In this document: in pieces, positions 11,466 through 20,483 of the stretch
How the letters are laid out: every line of letters starts with the position of its first letter
Position numbering within the stretch: position 1 is the first letter of the stretch
From: Huaxiibacter chinensis
GTDB lineage: Bacteria; Pseudomonadota; Gammaproteobacteria; Enterobacterales; Enterobacteriaceae
Length of the DNA stretch: 64,000 bases
Direction of reading: 5' to 3'
Assembly (NCBI RefSeq): GCF_022171985.1
Contig: NZ_JAJVHF010000002.1
Span: forward strand, 372,001 to 436,000
Translations under genes and position numbers: made by a program
Notes under the pieces: generated by a model
Database searches by the model: none
The model's input: only the letters and a program-made list of their open reading frames with translations
What the model was told of the DNA's origin: nothing

Positions 11466-12851
11466 GTGGCGAAAGCTCCAAAACGCGCATTTGTCTGTAA
11501 TGAATGTGGTGCTGATTACCCGCGCTGGCAGGGGCAATGCAGCGCCTGTCATGCCTGGAACACCATCACCGAAGTGCGTGGGGTGGCCGCTTCGCCAACC
11601 GTGGCCCGCAATGAGCGCCTGAGCGGTTATGCGGGTAACGCGGGCATCTCCAAAGTGCAGAAACTGTCGGAAATCAGCCTGGACGAAGTTCCGCGTTTTT
11701 CGACCGGTTTTAAAGAGTTTGACCGCGTGCTGGGCGGCGGCGTGGTCCCCGGCAGCGCCATTCTGATCGGCGGGAATCCCGGTGCCGGGAAATCCACCCT
11801 TTTGCTGCAAACGCTGTGTAAGCTCTCCGAACAGATGAAGACGCTGTACGTGACCGGTGAGGAGTCTTTGCAGCAGGTCGCGATGCGTGCGCACCGTCTG
11901 GGACTGCCGACGGGCAACCTCAATATGCTCTCCGAAACCAGCATCGAACAGATCTGCATGATTGCGGAAGAAGAGCAGCCGAAGCTGATGGTCATCGACT
12001 CCATTCAGGTGATGCATATGGCGGATATCCAGTCTTCGCCGGGCAGCGTGGCGCAGGTGCGTGAAACGGCGGCCTATCTGACCCGGTTTGCCAAAACCCG
12101 CGGCGTGGCGATCGTGATGGTCGGCCACGTAACCAAAGATGGCTCGCTGGCAGGGCCGAAAGTGCTGGAACACTGTATTGACTGCTCGGTAATGCTCGAT
12201 GGCGATGCCGATTCCCGCTTCCGTACCCTGCGCAGCCATAAAAACCGTTTTGGCGCGGTGAATGAACTGGGCGTGTTCGCCATGACTGAACAAGGCTTAC
12301 GCGAAGTCAGCAACCCTTCGGCGATATTCCTGAGCCGGGGAGATGAAATCACCTCGGGCAGCTCGGTGATGGTGCTGTGGGAAGGAACCCGCCCCTTGCT
12401 GGTGGAGATTCAGGCCTTAGTCGATCAATCGATGATGGGTAACCCACGCCGCGTGGCGGTGGGGCTTGAACAGAACCGTCTGGCCATCCTGCTGGCCGTG
12501 CTGCATCGACACGGTGGGCTGCAAATGGCGGACCAGGATGTCTTTGTGAACGTGGTCGGGGGCGTTAAGGTGACCGAAACCAGCGCCGACCTGGCCTTGC
12601 TGCTGGCAATGGTGTCCAGCTTGCGTAACCGTCCACTGCCGCAAGATTTGGTGGTGTTTGGCGAGGTAGGGCTTGCCGGTGAAATTCGTCCGGTGCCAAG
12701 CGGCCAGGAGCGCATTTCAGAAGCGGCTAAACACGGTTTTCGGCGGGCGATTGTCCCTGCGGCAAACGTGCCAAAAAAAGTGCCCGAAGGGATGAAAGTT
12801 TTCCCCGTCAAAAAACTCTCGGATGCACTAAGCGTCTTTGACGACTTATAA
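11466..12851 (+). CDS. radA: DNA repair protein RadA (RecA-like helicase)
   Basis: 461 residues, one more than E. coli RadA. It promotes branch migration and processing of recombination intermediates. The N-terminal C4 zinc finger (CNEC...CSAC), the Walker A GGNPGAGKST, the RadA-specific KNRFG motif and a C-terminal Lon-protease-like domain are all present. It starts at GTG with CGAGG upstream. It sits between serB and nadR, the E. coli order, and is probably co-transcribed with serB at least in part. Confidence 0.97.
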   Translation: MAKAPKRAFVCNECGADYPRWQGQCSACHAWNTITEVRGVAASPTVARNERLSGYAGNAGISKVQKLSEISLDEVPRFSTGFKEFDRVLGGGVVPGSAILIGGNPGAGKSTLLLQTLCKLSEQMKTLYVTGEESLQQVAMRAHRLGLPTGNLNMLSETSIEQICMIAEEEQPKLMVIDSIQVMHMADIQSSPGSVAQVRETAAYLTRFAKTRGVAIVMVGHVTKDGSLAGPKVLEHCIDCSVMLDGDADSRFRTLRSHKNRFGAVNELGVFAMTEQGLREVSNPSAIFLSRGDEITSGSSVMVLWEGTRPLLVEIQALVDQSMMGNPRRVAVGLEQNRLAILLAVLHRHGGLQMADQDVFVNVVGGVKVTETSADLALLLAMVSSLRNRPLPQDLVVFGEVGLAGEIRPVPSGQERISEAAKHGFRRAIVPAANVPKKVPEGMKVFPVKKLSDALSVFDDL

Positions 12852-12886
12852 TTACGCATTCGATTTTGCAGGAGGCACCGTAATTT

Positions 12887-14119
12887 ATGTCGACATTTGA
12901 CTACCTTAAGACCGCGATCCGCCAAAAAGGCTGTACCTTGCAGCAGGTCGCGGAAGCCAGCGGCATGACTAAAGGCTATTTAAGCCAACTGCTAAACGCC
13001 AAAATCAAAAGCCCCAGCGCGCAAAAGCTGGAGGCGTTACACCGCTTCCTGGGGCTGGAATTCCCGCGTATGCAGAAGAACATCGGCGTGGTGTTTGGTA
13101 AGTTTTACCCGCTGCATACCGGGCATATCTACCTTATCCAGCGTGCCTGTAGCCAGGTGGACGAGCTGCACATCATCATGGGCTATGACGAAACCCGTGA
13201 CCGCAAGCTTTTTGAAGACAGCGCGATGTCGCAACAGCCGACGGTGCCGGACCGCCTGCGCTGGCTGTTACAGACCTTTAAGTATCAGAAAAACATCCGC
13301 ATTCATGCCTTTAACGAAGAGGGCATGGAGCCTTATCCGCACGGCTGGGATGTGTGGAGTAACGGCGTCAAAGCCTTTATGGAAGAGAAGGGGATCACCC
13401 CTAACTGGATTTACACGTCTGAAGAGTCCGACGCCCCGCAGTTTCGTGAGCATCTGGGCACCGAAACCGTGCTGATTGACCCGAAGCGGACGTTTATGAA
13501 TATCAGCGGCGGCCAGATCCGTGAGAACCCGTTCCGCTACTGGGATTACATCCCGACGGAAGTGAAGCCGTTCTTTGTTCGCACCGTGGCGATACTGGGC
13601 GGTGAATCCAGCGGTAAATCCACGCTGGTCAATAAGCTGGCGAACATCTTCAACACCACCAGCGCGTGGGAGTTCGGGCGCGACTATGTGTTCTCGCATC
13701 TGGGCGGTGACGAAATGGCGCTTCAGTATTCCGACTACGATAAAATTGCCCTGGGCCATGCACAGTACATTGATTTTGCTGTGAAATATGCCAATAAGGT
13801 GGCTTTTGTCGATACCGACTTTGTGACCACTCAGGCGTTCTGTAAAAAATACGAAGGGCGCGAGCACCCGTTTGTGCAGGCGCTGATTGATGAATACCGC
13901 TTCGATCTGGTGATCCTGGTAGAAAACAACACACCATGGGTTGCCGACGGGATGCGCAGCCTGGGCAGTTCCGTTGATCGAAAAGAGTTCCAGACCATGC
14001 TGGTGGACATGCTCAACGAAAACAACATTGAGTTTGTGCACGTGGAAGAGCCCGACTACGATACCCGCTTCCTGCGCTGCGTGGAGCTGGTGAAGGAGAT
14101 GATGGGAGAGCAGGGGTAG
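12887..14119 (+). CDS. nadR: NadR, NAD regulator / NMN adenylyltransferase / ribosylnicotinamide kinase
   Basis: 410 residues, equal to E. coli NadR. Three domains are seen: an N-terminal helix-turn-helix (about 1-60, QQVAEASGMTKGYLSQLL), a nucleotidyltransferase with GKFYPLHTGH at 71-80, and a P-loop ribosylnicotinamide kinase with GGESSGKST at 238-246. It represses NAD biosynthesis genes in response to NAD and salvages ribosylnicotinamide. CAGGAGG lies upstream of the start. A tandem repeat array follows immediately. Confidence 0.97.
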   Translation: MSTFDYLKTAIRQKGCTLQQVAEASGMTKGYLSQLLNAKIKSPSAQKLEALHRFLGLEFPRMQKNIGVVFGKFYPLHTGHIYLIQRACSQVDELHIIMGYDETRDRKLFEDSAMSQQPTVPDRLRWLLQTFKYQKNIRIHAFNEEGMEPYPHGWDVWSNGVKAFMEEKGITPNWIYTSEESDAPQFREHLGTETVLIDPKRTFMNISGGQIRENPFRYWDYIPTEVKPFFVRTVAILGGESSGKSTLVNKLANIFNTTSAWEFGRDYVFSHLGGDEMALQYSDYDKIALGHAQYIDFAVKYANKVAFVDTDFVTTQAFCKKYEGREHPFVQALIDEYRFDLVILVENNTPWVADGMRSLGSSVDRKEFQTMLVDMLNENNIEFVHVEEPDYDTRFLRCVELVKEMMGEQG

Positions 14120-14142
14120 ATTGCTTTCCCCTCACCCCAGCC

Positions 14143-14302
14143 CTCTCCCAAAGGGAGAGGGAGCTTGAAGTCCCCTCGCCCAAAGGGGGAGTGAGCTTAA
14201 AGTTCCCTCGCCCAAAGGGGAGTGAGCTTAATATCCCCTCGCTCAAAGGGGAGTGAGCTTTATATTCCCTCTCCCCGTGGGAGAGGGTTAGGGTGAGGGC
14301 AC
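14143..14302. repeat. Tandem 31-32-bp palindromic repeats after nadR
   Basis: Five consecutive units begin at 14143, 14175, 14207, 14238 and 14269. The middle three read CCCTCGCYCAAAGGGG followed by AGTGAGCTT and a variable A/T tail. The outer two carry the dispersed CCCTCTCCC/GGGAGAGGG palindrome in opposite orientations, with CCCTCACC before the first and GGTGAGGG after the last. Each unit can fold. The array fills the space between the convergent nadR and oxidoreductase genes. It looks like local amplification of the dispersed repeat. Confidence 0.85.
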
Positions 14303-14310
14303 CAGACGGC

Positions 14311-15312
14311 TCAGAACGCAACCACCACTTTCCCGCGCATATGCCCCTCCAGCACTTTCCTGTGCGCCTCGGTAATACTTTCCACGCTCAACCCGTGCAA
14401 CGTTTCGCTGAGCGAGCTTTCAACCACGCCGTTATCCACCAGCTTCGCCACCTCGTTTAAGATCTCGCCCTGACGCGCCATATCGGCGGTCTGGTACATG
14501 CTGCGGGTATACATAAATTCCCAGTGCAGCGCCGCAGATTTCGATTTCAGCTTATCCTGATTCAGCGGATGTTGGTTCTCGACGATAGTGCAGATATGCC
14601 CCTGTGGGGCGATCAGTTCGCTGACGGCATCCCAGTGGCCATCGGTATCATTGAGGATAAAGATGTAGTCCACAAAGGTGATCCCCTCTCTGGCCAGCTC
14701 GCCTTTCAGATCGCGATAGTCCACCACGCGATCCGCGCCGCGATCGCGGCACCATCTGGCAGAATCTTCCCGCGAGGCCGTGGCGATCACGGTCACCTGA
14801 CTATTGTGCTTCGCAAACGGGATCGCCAGCGATCCCACGCCGCCGGCACCGCCGACGATCAGCAGCGTCTTATCCGCTCCCGCCTGCTGAATGTTCAGTC
14901 GTTCAAAAAGCCCTTCCCAGGCGGTCAGCGCGGTGAGGGGCAGTGCCGCCGCTGCGGCCCAGTCCAGGCTCGCCGGTTTGTGTCCGACGATGCGGGCATC
15001 AATTAACTGGTGCGTTGCATTGCTGCCCGGACGGGTGATATCGCCTGCATACCAGACTTCGTCGCCCGGTTTGAACTGGGTCACGCCCGCGCCAACCGCT
15101 TTAACGACACCACTGGCATCCCAGCCGAGAATGCGCGGCTCCTTCAGACCACTTTTGGCAATAGCGGCATGCACTTTGGTGTCGACAGGATTAATGGAGA
15201 CGGCTTTCACTTCAACCAGCAGATCATGCTCGCCCGGCTGCGGCATCGGCTGGGTAATTTCAATAAAATCAGACGGATTCTCAGGATTAACGGCAATGGC
15301 TTTCACTGACAT
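14311..15312 (-). CDS. Zinc-type alcohol dehydrogenase-like / quinone oxidoreductase family protein
   Basis: 333 residues of the medium-chain dehydrogenase/reductase superfamily. The N-terminal GroES-like domain (SINPVDTKVHAAI, LGWDASGVV) lacks the catalytic zinc cysteines of classical alcohol dehydrogenases. The Rossmann motif GGAGGVGSLAIPFAK at about 153-167 fits NADPH binding. It resembles the zinc-binding alcohol dehydrogenase family 1 (YogA/ZADH-like) reductases acting on enones or quinones. AAGGAG lies before the start. It is divergent from a LysR gene that probably controls it. The substrate cannot be read from sequence. Confidence 0.88.
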   Translation of the reverse strand: MSVKAIAVNPENPSDFIEITQPMPQPGEHDLLVEVKAVSINPVDTKVHAAIAKSGLKEPRILGWDASGVVKAVGAGVTQFKPGDEVWYAGDITRPGSNATHQLIDARIVGHKPASLDWAAAAALPLTALTAWEGLFERLNIQQAGADKTLLIVGGAGGVGSLAIPFAKHNSQVTVIATASREDSARWCRDRGADRVVDYRDLKGELAREGITFVDYIFILNDTDGHWDAVSELIAPQGHICTIVENQHPLNQDKLKSKSAALHWEFMYTRSMYQTADMARQGEILNEVAKLVDNGVVESSLSETLHGLSVESITEAHRKVLEGHMRGKVVVAF

Positions 15313-15390
15313 GGTGTGCTCCTTAATGGAATGCGTGTTGTTGAGGCTAGTCTATTAAGTGAGCCGCTGCGTGATAAGATGGACAATCCA

Positions 15391-15417
15391 GAACGAAGTG
15401 TTCGCACAGGGTGAACA
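15391..15417. promoter_or_regulatory. Alternating GAAC/GTTC half-sites in the divergent promoter
   Basis: GAAC (15391), GTTC (15400) and GAAC (15413) form overlapping dyads; the longest is TGTTC-N9-GAACA at 15399-15417. They lie just before the LysR start in the 108-bp divergent spacer, a usual place for autoregulatory LysR binding. This is a candidate only. Confidence 0.35.
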
Positions 15418-15420
15418 ATC

Positions 15421-16335
15421 ATGTTTAAACAGCTTCAGGATATGGCGCTGTTTGCGCTGGTCGCCGAGATGGGCAGCTTTACTGCCGCCGCGCAAAAAGC
15501 GGACTTGCCTAAATCGAGCGTGAGCCAGCGTATCAGCCAGCTTGAGCAGCAGATCGGCATTCGGTTGCTTAACCGCACCACGCGCAAGCTCAACCTGACC
15601 TTTGCGGGTGAGCACTATCTGGTGCACTGTCGCGAGATGCTCGCGGCCAGCGAAAGGGCGGAATACGCCATTCAGCGTCTGCGGGATAATCCCAGCGGAC
15701 GGCTGCGCATGACTTCACCGGCCGGGATCGGCGCGACGCTGCTGGCCCACCTGAATACGGAGTTTCAGCGCCGCTATCCTGACGTTTCGCTGGATGTGTC
15801 TATTTCCGATGACGTGGTTGACCTGGTGGCGTCTGGTTATGACGTGGCGCTGCGCACCGGCAAGCCGCAGGATTCGTCGCTGATTGGCCGCATGATTGGC
15901 CATTGCCCGCGCTATATGCTGGCGTCACCGGCGTATCTGGCGACGCGTGAACCGCTGACGCATCCCCGACAGCTGGTGGGGCACCGTTGCATCACCCATA
16001 AATCCTGGTCGGAATGGTTGCTGCAAAGTGGCAGTGAAGATTATCGCTACCTGTCGGATAACGCCCATCTGACGGATAACCTGGTGTATGCCCGCGAGAG
16101 CGCCATTGCCGGGGCGGGGATCACCTTGTTACCGGCCTTTCTTCTGGAAGATAAGGTTGAGAAGGGGGCGCTGGTGCAGGTGCTGCCGGAGTGGAACGTC
16201 GAGGGGAACGAGTTGTGGCTGGCTTATCCGAGCCGTAAGCTGAATTCGCCTGCGCTGATGAGCTATATCGACTTTGCCATGGGGTTTGATGAGGTGAAGC
16301 GGTATTACGTCGGGGAACGATCCTCTGCGGTGTGA
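15421..16335 (+). CDS. LysR-family transcriptional regulator
   Basis: 304 residues, the normal LysR length. The N-terminal winged helix-turn-helix (about 3-62) contains GSFTAAAQKADLPKSSVSQR and LEQQIGIRLLNRTTRKL. The effector-binding domain (about 90-300) has the two-subdomain periplasmic-binding fold typical of the family. It is divergent from the oxidoreductase gene at 14311-15312, which it probably regulates. The closest relatives are the large LysR clade that controls neighbouring quinone reductases. The effector is unknown. It ends at the first of the triplicated repeat-terminator units. Confidence 0.9.
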   Translation: MFKQLQDMALFALVAEMGSFTAAAQKADLPKSSVSQRISQLEQQIGIRLLNRTTRKLNLTFAGEHYLVHCREMLAASERAEYAIQRLRDNPSGRLRMTSPAGIGATLLAHLNTEFQRRYPDVSLDVSISDDVVDLVASGYDVALRTGKPQDSSLIGRMIGHCPRYMLASPAYLATREPLTHPRQLVGHRCITHKSWSEWLLQSGSEDYRYLSDNAHLTDNLVYARESAIAGAGITLLPAFLLEDKVEKGALVQVLPEWNVEGNELWLAYPSRKLNSPALMSYIDFAMGFDEVKRYYVGERSSAV

Positions 16336-16591
16336 TGCCCTCACCCCGGCCCTCTCCCACGGGGAGAGGGGGAAAACATAAAAAAAGGCAACTTGCGTTG
16401 CCTTTTGCTGTTGGGCTTGTGCGGACTGATGCCCTCACCCCGACCCTCTCCCACGGGGAGAGGGAGTAAACATAAAAACGGCAACCGAAGTTGCCGTTTT
16501 GCATGGGTTAGTGCGGTCTGATGCCCTCACCCCGACCCTCCCACAGGGAGAGGGGGAAAACATAAAAAACGGCAACCGAAGTTGCCGTTTT
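16333..16591. repeat. Three tandem copies of a repeat-plus-terminator unit
   Basis: Units start at 16333, 16427 and 16519, each opening TGATGCCCTCACCCC. Each continues with a CCCTCTCCC/GGGAGAGGG-type element (shortened to CCCTCCC in copy 3), then AAACATAAAA and a hairpin. The hairpins lie at 16383-16406, 16475-16500 and 16566-16591. Hairpins 2 and 3 share AAAACGGCAAC-CGAA-GTTGCCGTTTT. Hairpin 1 has lost one base from each arm and has loop TTGC, yet still pairs fully. Confidence 0.9.
16566..16591 (-). terminator. ettA terminator (also usable by the convergent LysR gene)
   Basis: An 11-bp stem AAAACGGCAAC/GTTGCCGTTTT with a CGAA loop. On the minus strand it is followed by a T-run (GTTTTTTATG), giving a rho-independent terminator six bases after the ettA stop. 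Upstream copies at 16475-16500 and 16383-16406 repeat the structure. Confidence 0.85.
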
Positions 16592-16596
16592 GCTGT

Positions 16597-18264
16597 TTAT
16601 TTTGAAATACGCTTGTACTTGATGCGTTTTGGCTCAAGCGCATCTGCGCCCAGCGTGCGTTTCTTGTACTCTTCGTATTCGGTGAAGTTACCTTCAAAGA
16701 ACTCCACTTTACCTTCGTCCTGGTAATCCAGAATGTGGGTTGCGATACGGTCAAGGAACCAACGGTCGTGCGAGATAACCATCGCGCAGCCCGGGAACTC
16801 CAGCATGGCGTTTTCCAGCGCACGCAGGGTTTCGATGTCCAGGTCGTTGGTTGGTTCATCGAGCAGCAGAACGTTACCGCCAACCTGCAGCAGTTTCGCC
16901 AGATGCAGACGACCACGCTCACCGCCGGACAGTTCGCCAACGCGTTTGCCCTGATCGACACCCTTGAAGTTGAAGCGACCCACGTAGGCACGGCTTGGCA
17001 TCTCGGTGTTGCCGATACGCATAATATCCTGCCCGCCGGAGACTTCTTCCCACACGGTTTTGCTGTTATCCATCGCGTCACGGAACTGGTCAACGGATGC
17101 CAGCTTCACGGTATCACCCAGGGTGATGGTGCCGCTGTCAGGCTGTTCCTGACCGGACATCATGCGGAACAGCGTCGATTTACCCGCGCCGTTAGGACCG
17201 ATGATCCCGACGATAGCGCCTTTCGGTACGGAGAAGCTCAGGTCGTCGATCAATACGCGATCGCCGTAAGATTTACGCAGATTGCTCACTTCAACGACTT
17301 TATCGCCCAGACGTGCTCCAGGTGGAATAAAGAGTTCGTTGGTTTCGTTACGTTTCTGGTATTCAGAGTTGTTAAGCTCTTCAAAGCGTGCCAGACGGGC
17401 TTTGCCCTTAGACTGACGGCCTTTCGCGCCCTGGCGAACCCACTCAAGCTCTTTCTCAATGGATTTACGGCGTGCCGCTTCCTGAGAGGCTTCCTGAGCC
17501 AGACGCTGATCTTTCTGTTCCAGCCAGGAGGAGTAGTTGCCTTCCCACGGAATACCTTCACCGCGGTCAAGCTCCAGAATCCAGCCTGCTACGTTATCGA
17601 GGAAGTAACGGTCGTGGGTAATCGCCACCACGGTGCCTTCGAAATCGTGCAGGAAACGTTCCAGCCAGGCGACGGATTCGGCGTCCAGGTGGTTCGTGGG
17701 TTCGTCGAGCAGCAGCATGTCTGGTTTTTCGAGCAGCAGACGGCACAGCGCGACGCGGCGGCGTTCACCACCGGACAGTTTTTCAACTTTCGCATCCCAG
17801 TCAGGCAGGCGCAGGGCATCGGCCGCACGCTCCAGCTGCACGTTCAGGTTATGACCGTCGTGCGCCTGGATAATTTCTTCGAATTTGCCCTGTTGTGCCG
17901 CAAGCTTATCGAAGTCGGCGTCGGGTTCGGCGTACTTCGCGTACACTTCATCCAGCCCTTTCAGGGCGTTAACCACTTCAGCAACCGCTTCTTCGATGGA
18001 CTCACGAACGGTGTGTTCAGGGTTCAGCTTCGGTTCCTGCGGCAGGTAACCGATTTTCAGGCCTGGCTGAGGACGGGCTTCACCTTCGATGTCGGTATCG
18101 ATGCCGGCCATGATGCGCAGCAGGGTAGACTTACCGGCACCGTTGAGGCCCAGAACACCGATTTTTGCGCCCGGGAAGAAACTCAGCGAGATATTTTTAA
18201 GAATATGACGTTTCGGCGGAACCACTTTGCCGACACGATGCATGGTATAAACGAATTGAGCCAC
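16597..18264 (-). CDS. ettA: EttA, energy-dependent translational throttle ABC-F ATPase
   Basis: 555 residues from the chosen start, equal to E. coli EttA (YjjK). It is a soluble ABC-F protein that binds the ribosomal E site and gates entry into elongation according to ATP/ADP ratio. There are two ABC domains: Walker A GLNGAGKST and GPNGAGKST, signatures LSGGERRR and LSGGERGR, and Walker B LLLDEPTNHLD and LLLDEPTNDLD. The arm and inter-domain linker are complete. The frame is open upstream to 18426, but the GTG at 18264 gives the family N-terminus AQFVYTMHRVGK. It is divergent from slt. Confidence 0.96.
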   Translation of the reverse strand: MAQFVYTMHRVGKVVPPKRHILKNISLSFFPGAKIGVLGLNGAGKSTLLRIMAGIDTDIEGEARPQPGLKIGYLPQEPKLNPEHTVRESIEEAVAEVVNALKGLDEVYAKYAEPDADFDKLAAQQGKFEEIIQAHDGHNLNVQLERAADALRLPDWDAKVEKLSGGERRRVALCRLLLEKPDMLLLDEPTNHLDAESVAWLERFLHDFEGTVVAITHDRYFLDNVAGWILELDRGEGIPWEGNYSSWLEQKDQRLAQEASQEAARRKSIEKELEWVRQGAKGRQSKGKARLARFEELNNSEYQKRNETNELFIPPGARLGDKVVEVSNLRKSYGDRVLIDDLSFSVPKGAIVGIIGPNGAGKSTLFRMMSGQEQPDSGTITLGDTVKLASVDQFRDAMDNSKTVWEEVSGGQDIMRIGNTEMPSRAYVGRFNFKGVDQGKRVGELSGGERGRLHLAKLLQVGGNVLLLDEPTNDLDIETLRALENAMLEFPGCAMVISHDRWFLDRIATHILDYQDEGKVEFFEGNFTEYEEYKKRTLGADALEPKRIKYKRISK

Positions 18265-18490
18265 GTGGACTTCGCCTCTTTTATCGTAATGAGAATAGGT
18301 AACAGCTGCGAAGTGTAGCCTTTTTCGCAGGCTAATCCCAGCCAGGAACATCGGGAGTGTTAAAACGCGCAAGAAAGGTAAAAAAGTGTCCATGACGTGG
18401 CGTGTTCCGGGATGCCTGGTTAGCATAAGTGAATAACTTTTTGACGCGGCATGATGCTGCTACTGCCTATAACAGAATGAGGAAGAGCTT

Positions 18491-20428
18491 GTGGAAAAAG
18501 CCAAAAAGGGGGTCTGGCGTCTGCTGGCCGCCAGCGTGTGCGTGCTGACGATAAGCCATGCAGCGCATGCCGATTCACTGGATGAACAACGTAGTCGCTA
18601 TGCGCAGATCAAGCAGGCATGGGACAGCAAACAGATGGATACGGTGCAGGCGCTGATGCCGACCTTAAAAGCGTATCCATTATATCCTTATCTGGAGTAT
18701 CGCCAGATAACCGACGATTTGATGAATCAGCCGACGGTCACCGTCGCCCAGTTTATTCAGGCGAATCCCACGCTGCCGCCGGCGCGTACGCTGCAATCCC
18801 GTTTTGTGAACGAGCTGGCGCGACGTGAAGACTGGCGTGGCTTACTGGCCTTCAGCCCTGAAAAACCCGCATCCACGGAAGCACAATGTAACTATTACTA
18901 CGCGAAATGGGCGACGGGCCAGCAGGCGGAAGCCTGGAGCGGGGCGAAAGATCTGTGGCTGACGGGGAAAAGCCAGCCTAATGCCTGCGATGCGTTATTT
19001 GGCGCGTGGCGCGCTTCGGGTCAGCAAGATCCGCTGGCCTACCTTGAACGCATTCGTCTGGCGATGAAGGCGGGGAATACGCGTCTGGTCACCCTCCTGG
19101 CAGGCCAGATGCCGTCCGATTATCAAACGATTGCTTCGGCCGTTATGCAACTGGCGAACGATCCCAACGCCGTTCTGACTTTTGCCCGCAGCACAGGGGC
19201 AACGGATTTCACTCGTCAGATGGCGGCGGTGGCGTTTGCAAGCGTCGCGCGTGATGACGTCGAAAATGCGCGGCTGATGATCCCGCAACTGGTGCAGGCG
19301 CAACAGCTGAATGACGATCAAACCCAGGAGTTGCGCGATATTGTTGCCTGGCGTCTGATGGGGACGGATGTTACCGACGAGCAGGCTCGCTGGCGTGACG
19401 ATGCCATCATGCGCTCAAACTCGACATCGCTGGTGGAACGCCGGGTGCGTATGGCGCTGGGCACGGGCGATCGCCGCGGGTTGAACACCTGGCTTGCCCG
19501 TTTGCCCATGGATGCCAAAGAGAAAGACGAATGGCGGTACTGGCAGGCCGATCTGTTGATGGAGCGCGGGCGTGAAGACGAAGCGAAACAGATTTTGCAC
19601 GCGTTGATGCAGCAGCGCGGCTTCTACCCGATGGTGGCAGCACAACGTCTGGGCGAGGAATATACGCTCAAAATTGATAAAGCACCGTCTGTCTCCAGCG
19701 CCACGCTGATTCAGGGGCCGGAGATGGCGCGCGTGCGTGAGCTGATGTACTGGAGCCTGGATAATACCGCGCGCAGTGAATGGGCCAATCTGGTGACCAG
19801 CCGTACCGTCGATGAAAAGGCGCAGCTTGCCCGTTATGCCTTCGATAACGGCTGGTGGGATCTGAGCGTTCAGGCCACGATCGCCGGTAAGCTGTGGGAT
19901 CATCTGGAAGAGCGTTTCCCGCTGGCCTATAAAGATCTCTTCGAGCGCTACACCCAGGGTAAAGATATCTCTCAGAGTTATGCCATGGCGATTGCCCGCC
20001 AGGAGAGCGCCTGGAACCCGAAAGTGCGTTCCCCGGTCGGCGCCAGCGGTCTGATGCAGATTATGCCGGGCACGGCGACGCACACGGTGAAGATGTTTTC
20101 TATCCCGGGCTACAGCAGCCCTTCACAGCTGCTCGATCCGGAAACGAATATCAACATCGGAACCAGCTACCTGCAATATGTCTATCAGCAGTTTGGCGAT
20201 AACCGCATCTTTGCGTCAGCGGCGTATAACGCAGGTCCCGGCAGGGTGCGCACCTGGCTTGGCAACAGTGCCGGCCGTCTCGACGCCGTCGCCTTTGTAG
20301 AGAGTATTCCATTCTCTGAAACGCGGGGTTATGTGAAAAATGTGCTGGCGTATGATGCGTACTATCGGCACTTCCTGGGGCAGAAAGAGGCCCTGTTGAG
20401 CGATTCTGAGTGGCAGCGACGTTACTGA
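18491..20428 (+). CDS. slt: Soluble lytic murein transglycosylase Slt70
   Basis: 645 residues, equal to E. coli Slt. A signal peptide of about 27 residues (ending AAHA) directs it to the periplasm. A long alpha-helical superhelix of U and L domains follows. The C-terminal lysozyme-like domain has the catalytic glutamate in ARQESAWNPKV (around residue 505), then GASGLMQIMPGTA and AAYNAGPGRV. It cleaves murein glycan strands with 1,6-anhydromuropeptide formation. It starts at GTG with GGAAGAG upstream. trpR follows after a 55-base spacer that holds its own promoter and operator. Confidence 0.96.
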   Translation: MEKAKKGVWRLLAASVCVLTISHAAHADSLDEQRSRYAQIKQAWDSKQMDTVQALMPTLKAYPLYPYLEYRQITDDLMNQPTVTVAQFIQANPTLPPARTLQSRFVNELARREDWRGLLAFSPEKPASTEAQCNYYYAKWATGQQAEAWSGAKDLWLTGKSQPNACDALFGAWRASGQQDPLAYLERIRLAMKAGNTRLVTLLAGQMPSDYQTIASAVMQLANDPNAVLTFARSTGATDFTRQMAAVAFASVARDDVENARLMIPQLVQAQQLNDDQTQELRDIVAWRLMGTDVTDEQARWRDDAIMRSNSTSLVERRVRMALGTGDRRGLNTWLARLPMDAKEKDEWRYWQADLLMERGREDEAKQILHALMQQRGFYPMVAAQRLGEEYTLKIDKAPSVSSATLIQGPEMARVRELMYWSLDNTARSEWANLVTSRTVDEKAQLARYAFDNGWWDLSVQATIAGKLWDHLEERFPLAYKDLFERYTQGKDISQSYAMAIARQESAWNPKVRSPVGASGLMQIMPGTATHTVKMFSIPGYSSPSQLLDPETNINIGTSYLQYVYQQFGDNRIFASAAYNAGPGRVRTWLGNSAGRLDAVAFVESIPFSETRGYVKNVLAYDAYYRHFLGQKEALLSDSEWQRRY

Positions 20429-20468
20429 TCGCGATGGGTTGTGTTATGCTGTACTCGTTTAAGAGTAC
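20422..20468 (+). promoter_or_regulatory. trpR promoter and trp operator
   Basis: A -35-like TTACTG (20422) and -10-like TATGCT (20445) are separated by 17 bases. The palindrome GTACTCGTTTAAGAGTAC (20451-20468) directly follows and carries the GTACTC/GAGTAC arms of trp-type operators. Its place fits TrpR autorepression as known in E. coli. Confidence 0.8.
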
Positions 20469-20483
20469 AACAGGCGGCATAAC

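Noticed and set aside
14143..14302. Possible CRISPR array (regular repeats of about 32 bp)
   Set aside because: The units are tandem without unique spacers of constant length, are internally palindromic and derive from a dispersed repeat. No cas genes are nearby.
16735..18318. 527-codon plus-strand frame opposite ettA
   Set aside because: It is wholly antisense to a well-identified gene, has no recognisable motifs and no ribosome site; codon bias of ettA explains the lack of stops.
18265..18426. Upstream start for ettA (54 extra codons)
   Set aside because: The extra residues have no counterpart in EttA and cover the promoter region; the GTG at 18264 gives the exact family length.
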